NCBI GenBank assembly: GCA_015064195.1
Contig: SVSO01000100.1
Location: 1-9,813 of the forward strand
Direction of reading: 5' to 3'
DNA: 9,813 bases
Source: Oscillospiraceae bacterium
Lineage (GTDB): Bacteria; Bacillota_A; Clostridia; Oscillospirales; CAG-272
The position numbers were made by a program, and so were the translations under genes. Below, piece after piece: positions 1-5,623 of this stretch. Numbering within the stretch: position 1 is the stretch's first letter; each line of letters starts with the position of its first letter. Below the pieces are notes generated by a model. The model saw only the letters and a program-made list of their open reading frames with translations, made no database searches and had not been told where the DNA came from.

Positions 1-17
1 GCTTTGATTGCTTCCAT
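1..17 (-). CDS. 5' end of an unidentified gene running off the left edge
   Basis: Only the first six codons are inside the window, reading MEAIK plus part of a sixth codon from ATG at 17-15. An AGGAG ribosome binding site at 30-26 lies eight bases upstream, and a complete promoter at 95-67 precedes it. The gene lies downstream of the GntR/LacI regulator gene on the same strand but has its own promoter, so it may or may not belong to the same sugar locus. Nothing can be said about function from six residues. Confidence 0.6.
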
Positions 18-66
18 TGCTTTTTCTCCTGTCAAAAATGCGATGCCGCCGCAGCGGTCTGTATTC

Positions 67-95
67 ATTATACCACATTTCCGCCGGTTTTTCAA
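67..95 (-). promoter_or_regulatory. Sigma-A promoter for the left-edge gene
   Basis: On the minus strand a -35 box TTGAAA (95-90) is followed after exactly 17 bases by a consensus -10 box TATAAT (72-67). The start codon at 17 leaves a leader of roughly 40 bases containing an AGGAG RBS. An 8-mer, ATCTGCGA (minus strand, 110-103), sits eight bases upstream of the -35 box. Seven bases of it resemble the AATCTGC repeats upstream of the promoter at 4687-4715. No convincing terminator separates this promoter from the regulator gene upstream; the only inverted repeat, around 102-119, has 6-bp arms and no T-run. Confidence 0.75.
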
Positions 96-122
96 TGGGT
101 TTTCGCAGATGCCGCGAAATTT

Positions 123-1220
123 TCATTCCGCTCTGTCACAAACCGAATCACGCTCGATCCGCTTGGCATCAAATAACGTCAGCGCATCGGCACGCCCGCC
201 GTCCATTTCCTTTAACAGCTGCCGTACCGCCTCTCGTCCGATCTCGCTGAAATTCTGCTCCATGGTAGTCAGCGGCACATCCAGCATCTCGCACAGATAC
301 AGATTGTCGAAGCCCGTGACGGACAGCTGATCGGGAATGCGGATGCCCATGGATTTGGCCTGCCGCATGATGCGCAGAGCCACCACATCGTTTTCGCAGA
401 TGAGGGCAGTCGGCGGCTCGGGAAGGCTTGTCAGGTATTCCAGAAACTGCCGGTAAACCGAATCGGAGCTGCGGTACTGGGTAAGTCTGGCATCCATTTC
501 GCCCACCAGCGCCGAATCGTATTCGATGTCATGTTCCATCAGCGCTTCGGCATAGCCTTTGAAGCGATAGCGCGCATTGGCCTGAATCAGCAGGGAATAG
601 CAGTATCCGATCCGGCAATGACCTTTGCCGATGACCCACGATGTGATCTCACGGGCCGCCTTTCGGTTATCGGTGGTCACGCAGGGGATCTCACCGTCCG
701 GCTGCCACACCCGCTTATCCACGGTTACAAGGGGAACCCCCGCCTTTTTAAGCGCACGGTAATCGGACAGGTTCTCATATTCTCCGTTGACCGGATAGCA
801 GATGACGCCCGCCACCTCCCGCTCCAGCATGGATTTCAGATATTTCTGCTCCGTTTCCACGCTCTGACGGGTATTGTAGAGCATCACATGATAGCCATGC
901 TTCGCCGCTTCCTCCCGTACAGCCTCGCAAAGTCCCGGCGCATCCTCGGAGGAAAATGCCAGAATCAGCGCGATCGTTCCCTTCTCTCCGCACGGTTCGG
1001 CCGCATCGGACACGCTGACAAATGAGCCAACCTTGGGAATGCGGCGGATGAGTCCGTCGTCCTTTAAGAGATTCAGTGCCTTGATGACCGTCACGCGGCT
1101 GACACCAAACTGCTCCATCAGCTCATATTCCGTGGGCAGCTTGTCATTCTCCGCCAGCACGCCGCTTGTGATCTGCTCTCTCAGCTTGTGATAAATCTTC
1201 TGATAAAGTTTTTCCGACAT
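123..1220 (-). CDS. GntR-family regulator with LacI/PBP1-like sugar-sensing domain
   Basis: A 365-aa transcription factor. Residues 1-70 form a GntR-type winged helix-turn-helix (LREQI..G....DKLPTEYELMEQFGVSRVTVIKALNLL, then a wing ending in GSFV). Residues from about 81 to 345 match the periplasmic-binding-protein fold of LacI/GalR-type regulators (GTIALIL at the first strand, VAGVICYPV, VPLVTVDKR, GYCYSLL, LSVTGFDN, LTTMEQN). This architecture is that of the AraR type, which releases DNA on binding a sugar. It is the last gene of the minus-strand operon, nine bases after the glycosidase-like gene, with RBS AAGGA about seven bases before the ATG. It probably autoregulates the operon; the repeated box at 4137-4152 and 4232-4247 is the best operator candidate. 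The effector is unknown, so I do not assign the symbol araR. Confidence 0.88.
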   Translation of the reverse strand: MSEKLYQKIYHKLREQITSGVLAENDKLPTEYELMEQFGVSRVTVIKALNLLKDDGLIRRIPKVGSFVSVSDAAEPCGEKGTIALILAFSSEDAPGLCEAVREEAAKHGYHVMLYNTRQSVETEQKYLKSMLEREVAGVICYPVNGEYENLSDYRALKKAGVPLVTVDKRVWQPDGEIPCVTTDNRKAAREITSWVIGKGHCRIGYCYSLLIQANARYRFKGYAEALMEHDIEYDSALVGEMDARLTQYRSSDSVYRQFLEYLTSLPEPPTALICENDVVALRIMRQAKSMGIRIPDQLSVTGFDNLYLCEMLDVPLTTMEQNFSEIGREAVRQLLKEMDGGRADALTLFDAKRIERDSVCDRAE

Positions 1221-1229
1221 GACAGTTCC

Positions 1230-2702
1230 TTACTCAACCGGCTTGAATTCCATGGTCAGCTTAGCTTCACCGCCGCAGAGAAGCGACTGCACCTCCCGAT
1301 AGGACGGCTTCGGCTCACCGATGGAATAATCGGCGTTCACATTGATGAGGCCGAAATGCGCCTCACCGTACCACTTGTCGTCCGTCTGGAGATTTGGCTG
1401 ATCCAGCAGCTCGTAGATCATCACGCCGATCAGGCGATCAGAGTCGTATTCGTTCATGGTTTTGAGGAAATTGCGGAGCCACTGCACCTGCTGACCCTCG
1501 GTGTACGGGCCTTTGAGGGCGGGATAATTACACTCCGTCACCATGAAATCATAGCCGGGATAGCGTTCCTCCATCTCGCGGAAGAAGGCGTGATGATCCC
1601 ATGCATCCAGAAGATAGATGTCAAAGCCGATCACATCCCACGAAAGGCCGGCCTCGATGTACCAGTCAAGGATGGGATAATGCCGCTCGCCGATGTTGAT
1701 GACCACCTTTGCTTCCGGTGCGGCGGCTTTGAATGCCGTCAGCGCGGCTGTCATCCGCTCCACGCAGATCTTCACCCGCTCGGGATTGTAGTAATCGGTG
1801 GTCATGCCCGACCAGTTGGTGATATTGTAATAGGAGCCGTCATCCGTTTTGGAAGCCCAGATGTCCGTCTCGTTGAAGATCTGGAAATAATCGAATTTAT
1901 CCGCCAGATGCTCGGCGGTGAACGTCATGCGTGCCGCGATCTCCTCATTTGTACCGGTAAACCGGTCCAGCACCAGCATGACCTTCATGCCGTATTCGTG
2001 ACACCAGTCCGCAATCTGCGAGATGTACGTCACATCCTCCTCGGTGGTGGGATTGAAATTGATGCGGTAGATGGTGCTTCCCATCTCCGCCGCAAGACGT
2101 ACGTGCTCTTTCGCCATATGCTCCTGATAGACCACGAAGCCCTTGTGATGGGCATTCACGCCCCACAGAATCGTATCTTTTAAACTGCTCATAGGTTCTT
2201 CTCCATTCACTTGCTTCAAGACCTCCGAATAGGTGTACTCATACACCACGCCGTCGGTCAGAGCGGTCTTTGCGCCGACCAGCACATCGGCGGCGAATTT
2301 GTCCACGATCTGCATCATGCCGTCAAGCGTGGCGGCATAAAAGATCACCTTTTCTCCCACCATGCCGTATGCGCAGGATTCCCCGGGCTGCTTTAATTTC
2401 CCGACAAACTGCGCATATTCGTCACGGTTCGTCTCGCCCATGAGGATCTCACAGGCGGGAGCGGTGGCGGAATCGGACTCCCAGTCCGTGCCAAGCTTCA
2501 GATCCAGCGACCGATGCTCATCGAAATATTTTTTCAGCGCGATGGACGGTGCTGTCTCCTCTTTGTCGGCATAATCGCTGCGGACAATGATATACTGCGA
2601 AAAATCAGGCTGTTCTGCCGGTGTATCCTGCACGGCCGCTTCGCAGGCGCAGAGCAGCACAAGCAGGATACCGGCAAGACAAATCAGAATGCCGCGTCTC
2701 AT
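1230..2702 (-). CDS. Surface lipoprotein, putative clan GH-A glycoside hydrolase
   Basis: A 490-aa protein with a lipoprotein signal peptide: MRR, a hydrophobic stretch 5-18, lipobox LCAC and lipidated Cys20. Residues 35-160 form an N-terminal domain with the pattern EILMGETNR (85-93), seen next to catalytic domains in alpha-glucuronidase and GH20-like proteins. From about 178 a TIM-barrel-like region begins. It carries IFNET with Asn277-Glu278, as at the clan GH-A acid/base, and MVTECNYP with Glu390, as at the nucleophile, 112 residues apart. The family within GH-A (GH5, GH39, GH53 or unassigned) cannot be decided by eye, nor can the substrate. Its ATG overlaps the stop of the upstream binding-protein gene as ATGA, and no strong RBS is visible, so translation is probably coupled. 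That matters because the upstream gene is frameshifted. Confidence 0.68.
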   Translation of the reverse strand: MRRGILICLAGILLVLLCACEAAVQDTPAEQPDFSQYIIVRSDYADKEETAPSIALKKYFDEHRSLDLKLGTDWESDSATAPACEILMGETNRDEYAQFVGKLKQPGESCAYGMVGEKVIFYAATLDGMMQIVDKFAADVLVGAKTALTDGVVYEYTYSEVLKQVNGEEPMSSLKDTILWGVNAHHKGFVVYQEHMAKEHVRLAAEMGSTIYRINFNPTTEEDVTYISQIADWCHEYGMKVMLVLDRFTGTNEEIAARMTFTAEHLADKFDYFQIFNETDIWASKTDDGSYYNITNWSGMTTDYYNPERVKICVERMTAALTAFKAAAPEAKVVINIGERHYPILDWYIEAGLSWDVIGFDIYLLDAWDHHAFFREMEERYPGYDFMVTECNYPALKGPYTEGQQVQWLRNFLKTMNEYDSDRLIGVMIYELLDQPNLQTDDKWYGEAHFGLINVNADYSIGEPKPSYREVQSLLCGGEAKLTMEFKPVE

Positions 2703-4124
2703 GATTCTGCAAAGAACTTCAGCAGCTTGTCGAGATTCGTTTCGATGGTGGTCTTATTGGTATCCCAGACCGTGGCAATGGCCTCGCCGTTCTCCACGTG
2801 TGCCATCATGGAGTTGATGCCGCCGCCGATGCAGCCGGCGAAGACGTAGCCGAAGTCGAAATACAGGCTGTCGCGGATGATCTCCATCATCTCCTGAGAT
2901 TCCTCATCGCGGGCGTATTTGCCCTGCATTGCCGTCTCAAAGTATGCGGGCGTTACCAGCTTGTAGCTCTCATAGTTGAGGGCTTCCAGCATGGCGCCGA
3001 CCAGATCGTGATTGACTGCGGTGGTGGGCACCATCAGGATGGAGGTGGTATCCGCCGCCTCGGTGCGGTAATTCTCCTGATTTTCATCATACTTGGGCAG
3101 CGGAAGCACCGCATAACCGGTCTCCATCTCGCGCAGTGTGGAGGTTCCGCCCAGCACGTCGGTGATGAACAGCATCTTATTGGACATAAACTTTGCCCAG
3201 TCCTGAGTACCAAGCCAATAATCGGAATTGTAGGCGTTCAGCACCTTTTCGTAAGCGTTGATCATGCGCTCGCCGTACAGTGCCAGCTCCGGCAGACCGT
3301 CAGAATCGCGGGTGGTGTAGTCGATGGCAAATGCGTTGGTCAGCGAACGGATGGGGTTGTTGTGCATACCGATACCGTAAAGGTCGTTTTCGTCCATGTC
3401 GCCGTCACCGTCGATGTCACCGCTGACATTCTTCGCCATCTCGGTCATCATATCGAAGGTCCACTTTCCGTCGCGGACGGCGTTGTAAAGGTCATCCTTC
3501 TTGTAGCCGTAATTTTCCAGCAGCGTGTGGCTTGCATAGGTACACATGGCGTAACGCAGAACCGTGGTGCAGATGTCGCCCATGGCGATGTACATCTTGC
3601 CGTTGATGGTAACATTGTCGTTGAAGCCGTCCATCCACCATTCGTTATCGAAATTGATATAGGGCAGCTCCTTGATTGAGATACAGCTCATCCTGGATGG
3701 TGGCGGGCATATAGTGCATATAGCCGGCAATCAGCTGGAAGGCGTTGTCGCCGGAAAGAATGCTGGAGGTGACATAGTTGATGAAGCCGTCCTTGTTTGC
3801 CCAGTCGCCGGCAACATCGATGACCTGCAGATCAACGTTGAGATTTTCGGCAACGTTGAGGTTTCTCGTGTAGACCGCATCGTTGACCACTTCACCGGTC
3901 TCCATGTCGGTGTACATTTCGTCAAGGACGTTGGAACGGCAGAGAATGGTAAAGGTCTCGCCGCCGAAATCGGGGGCTTTCAGCTCGTCGTAGAAGGAGG
4001 TGGTATCCGCCGCCTCGGTGGTGGTGTCGGTGGTCTGGGTGCTGCCGGATTCGCCGCAGGATGCGAGAACGCCGCCCGCAAGCATCACGCCGGCCAGTGT
4101 CAGGGATGTAAGCTTTGTTTTCAT
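2699..4124 (-). pseudogene. Sugar ABC solute-binding lipoprotein, broken by a frameshift
   Basis: An extracellular solute-binding protein of about 474 residues split across two frames. The first part (from 4124) has a lipoprotein signal, lipobox LASC with Cys23, a Thr-rich linker and then the binding domain. It is in register up to Asn150 (codon 3677-3675). One extra base, or the loss of two, at about 3674 moves the coding frame. Homology resumes as KELPYINFDNEWW (Lys codon 3673-3671) and continues to the TGA at 2699. Aligning DMKDAPYID of the intact paralogue at 5624-7126 with LN-KELPYIN suggests one missing residue, favouring a 2-bp deletion. Unshifted, the first frame adds only nine residues before stopping. 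An EF-hand-like loop DIDGDGDMDEND follows KWTFDMMTEMAKNVSG. RBS AGAGGAG lies about eight bases before the ATG. An assembly error is possible. Confidence 0.85.
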
Positions 4125-4136
4125 AATCGTACTCCT

Positions 4137-4152
4137 CTTGTATTATTTGTAT
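4137..4152. promoter_or_regulatory. Candidate operator box, copy 1 (leader, next to the RBS)
   Basis: Plus-strand sequence CTTGTATTATTTGTAT, which matches the box at 4232-4247 at 15 of 16 positions. It contains two TTGTAT half-elements starting nine bases apart and ends directly upstream of the AGAGGAG RBS of the binding-protein gene. Its position is compatible with a repressor blocking elongation or bridging to copy 2. Assignment to the co-encoded GntR/LacI regulator is inference. AraR operators of Bacillus also contain TTGTA, but are palindromic, unlike this one. Confidence 0.4.
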
Positions 4153-4231
4153 TTTATTTTTGCAAAAATCCGGGTGAAATCTGCCGTCGGATTCCATTGC
4201 TGTTTCGGCGTTTTCCCGCGATATTCGCCTT

Positions 4232-4247
4232 CTTGTATTAATTGTAT
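4232..4247. promoter_or_regulatory. Candidate operator box, copy 2 (over the -10 and start site)
   Basis: Plus-strand sequence CTTGTATTAATTGTAT. It covers the -10 box of the minus-strand operon promoter (4246-4241) and the expected transcription start around 4234, where a bound repressor would block RNA polymerase. It is 95 bp from copy 1 (start to start), close to nine helical turns, so looping between the two is geometrically plausible. Confidence 0.45.
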
Positions 4248-4269
4248 CACAGCGATCTGCATTTGTCAA
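4241..4269 (-). promoter_or_regulatory. Strong sigma-A promoter of the binding-protein operon
   Basis: Minus strand: perfect -35 TTGACA (4269-4264), 17-base spacer and -10 TACAAT (4246-4241). The expected start near 4234 gives a leader of about 110 bases before the ATG at 4124. The spacer contains GCAGATC, and the leader contains CGGCAGATTT (4186-4177), whose complement AAATCTGCCG recurs exactly at 4658-4667 upstream of the plus-strand operon. Confidence 0.85.
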
Positions 4270-4289
4270 TAGCTTCTCTCAAAAAACGC

Positions 4290-4321
4290 AAAAAATCCCT
4301 CCCGCGAAAATGCGGGAGGGA
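4290..4321 (-). terminator. Rho-independent terminator of the AraC remnant
   Basis: Minus-strand stem TCCCTCCCGC / GCGGGAGGGA (4321-4312 with 4305-4296), 10 perfect base pairs with a six-base loop, followed directly by six Ts (4295-4290). It begins 11 bases after the TGA of the AraC-family fragment. It still insulates the binding-protein promoter, whose -35 box is about 20 bases further on, from transcription coming from the right. Confidence 0.88.
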
Positions 4322-4332
4322 AAGCAGGCACC

Positions 4333-4515
4333 TCACTTTTTTCTGCGCTCCGAGGGCGTGATCCCTCGTTTGGATTTGTAGATTTTGGAAAAATGATACG
4401 CATCCGAATATCCCGCCATCCGCGCGGTGTCGGTGACGGAAAATCCGCCCGCCAGCAGTTCGTCCGCATATTTCAGGCGCAGGGATTCGATGTACGCCTT
4501 CGGCGGCATGATCAG
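4333..4515 (-). pseudogene. 3' remnant of an AraC-family regulator gene
   Basis: Reading the minus strand from 4515 gives LI followed by a 58-residue stretch starting MPPKAYIESLRLKYADELL and ending TPSERRKK at a TGA (4335-4333). This is the C-terminal half of an AraC/XylS DNA-binding domain: the linker helix, the second helix-turn-helix (FSVTDTARMAGYSDAYHFSKIYKSKRG) and the terminal ITPSERR motif. The intact AraC protein at 7146-8009 has the equivalent LRLPDYLRQLRIDNAKRALASGFSITEAAMNSGF...GTTPSDYVRSL. The first helix-turn-helix and any sensor domain are absent: an in-frame TAA (4518-4516) lies immediately upstream, inside the palindrome at 4515-4548, and I see no AraC-like residues beyond it. 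The fragment has no RBS and is presumably dead. Confidence 0.82.
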
Positions 4516-4548
4516 TTAAGGGGAAAATCCACGGATTTTCCCCTTAAC
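4515..4548. repeat. 34-bp palindrome at the AraC truncation point
   Basis: Two perfect 16-bp arms, GTTAAGGGGAAAATCC (4515-4530) and its reverse complement (4533-4548), separated by only AC. Read as RNA it would form a long hairpin with a small loop, followed on the plus strand by CGCTTTTT (4548-4555 including the last arm base). Its left end coincides with the last recognisable codon of the AraC remnant, so it marks the deletion or insertion boundary. It could be a small palindromic element, a terminator-like hairpin or a protein-binding site; the sequence does not decide. Confidence 0.8.
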
Positions 4549-4646
4549 GCTTTTTCTGCGGCAGCACCTGCTGTTGACGGGTGCTGTCATTGGGGGCGCT
4601 TTCGCCGCAGGGATAAGCTTTTTTATTCAATTCCTTGCATAGCAGA
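4549..4646. other. Non-coding stretch with a possible multi-stem RNA fold
   Basis: No gene is visible here. An outer pair CTGCGG (4556-4561) / CCGCAG (4605-4610) encloses a 7-bp hairpin CAGCACC (4562-4568) / GGTGCTG (4580-4586). A second small hairpin GGCG/CGCC (4595-4598 with 4603-4606) competes with the outer stem for two bases. Eight bases after the outer stem comes a run of six Ts (4619-4624). It could be a weak plus-strand terminator or the end of a small transcript, but I see no promoter for one. Confidence 0.3.
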
Positions 4647-4674
4647 AAATCTGCGACAAATCTGCCGAATCTGC
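4647..4674 (+). promoter_or_regulatory. Three AATCTGC repeats, helically phased, upstream of a promoter
   Basis: AATCTGC occurs at 4648-4654, 4659-4665 and 4668-4674, wherein the first two start 11 bases apart and the last two nine bases apart (the third counted from its AA). The average is close to one DNA turn, placing all copies on one face. The last copy ends 12 bases before the -35 box of the promoter at 4687-4715, a typical activator position. The first copy also forms a small inverted repeat GCAGA-AAA-TCTGC (4642-4654). Confidence 0.45.
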
Positions 4675-4686
4675 GCTCAGAATTAC

Positions 4687-4715
4687 TTGCATGACGCGGC
4701 TCGGCACGATATAAT
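4687..4715 (+). promoter_or_regulatory. Sigma-A promoter of the plus-strand operon
   Basis: The -35 box TTGCAT (4687-4692), a 17-base spacer and a perfect -10 TATAAT (4710-4715). The expected start is near 4722, giving a short leader of about 25 bases with AAAGGA as RBS before the ATG at 4748. The imperfect -35 box together with the upstream repeats fits an activator-assisted promoter. Confidence 0.82.
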
Positions 4716-4747
4716 TAAGATAGTTCGCAGAAAGGATGACAAATTTC

Positions 4748-5605
4748 ATGTTTCAGGTAGAGTTTCTTGGACACCGCATCTCCAAGCTGATCGTCGGCGA
4801 TAACCCCTTCAACGGGCATTCCTACATCACCGACAAAACCACCGGCGCGGAGATGATGGAGTTTTACACCGCCTCAAAAATTCTGGAGACACTGTTTGCC
4901 GTTGAAGAAAGCGGCATCAACTGTATGCTTCCGCTGGCCGATCCGTTCATCATCCGTCTTCTCGCCGAATATGAACGCGCGGGCGGCAAAATGAAGTGGA
5001 TCTTCCAGCCCTATATGCCCATGAACCAGAATGTGAGTATGCGGCAGATGCTGTCGCTCAAAAACACCATCGGCATCTACCATCAGGGCACAACCACCGA
5101 TTTCGCCTATGAAAGCGGCAAGGTGGATGAAGTCAAGGCGCGCATCGAAAGCTACCATTCCATGGGCATTCCGGTGGGACTCGGCACGCACCGTCCCGAC
5201 GTGGTAAAGCTGGCGCTGGAAGAAGATTGGAACGTGGATTTCCTCGTCACCTGTATGTACAACGGCCGCCGTCATCGGGAAGGCGAGCCGAGCGGATTTC
5301 TCACCGGCAAAACAAAGGAAAATCTCTCCTTCTACGCCTGCGATCCGCCCATCATGCTGAAAACGCTGGAAGCCTGCAAAAAGCCCATCATCGCCTACAA
5401 GCTGTTCGCCGGCGGTCAGATGTTCCTCGGCAAATCGCCGGAGGAGATCCGCGCCTGCATCAAAAATGCGTACAACACCGTATTCTCCGCACTCAAGCCG
5501 GGTGACATCGGCGCGATTGGCATTTTCCAGCGCGACAAGGATGAACTGCGCGAGGATGTGGAGCTGCTTGACGAGTGGCATAGCGAACAATATTCAAAAA
5601 AATAG
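4748..5605 (+). CDS. Uncharacterised TIM-barrel-like protein with VGDNPF motif
   Basis: A 285-aa cytoplasmic protein without signal peptide or membrane segments. The alternation of short strands and helices looks like a (beta/alpha)8 barrel: SKLIVGDNPFNGHSY (12-25), GINCMLP (56-62), MKWIFQPYM, TIGIYHQG, IPVGLGTHRPDVV (141-153), VDFLVTCMYN (163-172), KPIIAYKLFAGG (212-223) and IGAIGIFQRDKDE (254-266). I recall similar conserved hypothetical proteins with a GxNPF motif near the N-terminus, but know no established reaction for them; an aldolase- or aldo-keto-reductase-like role would be a guess. I chose the ATG at 4748, because AAAGGA ends 11 bases upstream, whereas the earlier ATG at 4736 overlaps that site. 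It leads the operon and ends 18 bases before the binding-lipoprotein gene, which suggests action on the sugar that protein captures. Confidence 0.72.
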   Translation: MFQVEFLGHRISKLIVGDNPFNGHSYITDKTTGAEMMEFYTASKILETLFAVEESGINCMLPLADPFIIRLLAEYERAGGKMKWIFQPYMPMNQNVSMRQMLSLKNTIGIYHQGTTTDFAYESGKVDEVKARIESYHSMGIPVGLGTHRPDVVKLALEEDWNVDFLVTCMYNGRRHREGEPSGFLTGKTKENLSFYACDPPIMLKTLEACKKPIIAYKLFAGGQMFLGKSPEEIRACIKNAYNTVFSALKPGDIGAIGIFQRDKDELREDVELLDEWHSEQYSKK

Positions 5606-5623
5606 AATTTGGAGGAAACCGTG

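Noticed and set aside
102..119. Terminator after the GntR/LacI gene
   Set aside because: The inverted repeat has only 6-bp arms, and no T-run follows on the minus strand.
1188..2183. Plus-strand frame of 331 codons opposite the hydrolase gene
   Set aside because: It is antisense to a gene with lipobox and catalytic motifs, with no RBS and no recognisable domain.
2798..3679. Plus-strand frame of 293 codons opposite the broken binding protein
   Set aside because: It is His/Val-rich, without RBS or homology, and the opposite strand carries clear binding-protein motifs.
3671..3680. Programmed ribosomal frameshift in the binding-protein gene
   Set aside because: No slippery heptamer, stalling structure or internal SD-like site in the right register is evident, and the intact paralogue needs no shift.
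4266..4469. Minus-strand frame of 67 codons over the AraC remnant
   Set aside because: It runs through the terminator hairpin in a different frame; the neighbouring frame encodes the recognisable AraC C-terminus.
4515..4548. Palindrome as a CRISPR repeat or IS terminal repeat
   Set aside because: It occurs once, with no spacers, no transposase and no target duplication seen around it.
4874..5590. Minus-strand frame of 238 codons opposite the TIM-barrel gene
   Set aside because: It lies entirely antisense to a gene with promoter, RBS and operon context, and its translation shows no domain.
5609..5623. TTG at 5609 as the start of the plus-strand binding protein
   Set aside because: It overlaps the GGAGG site, and the ATG at 5624 has ideal spacing and begins directly with a lipoprotein signal.
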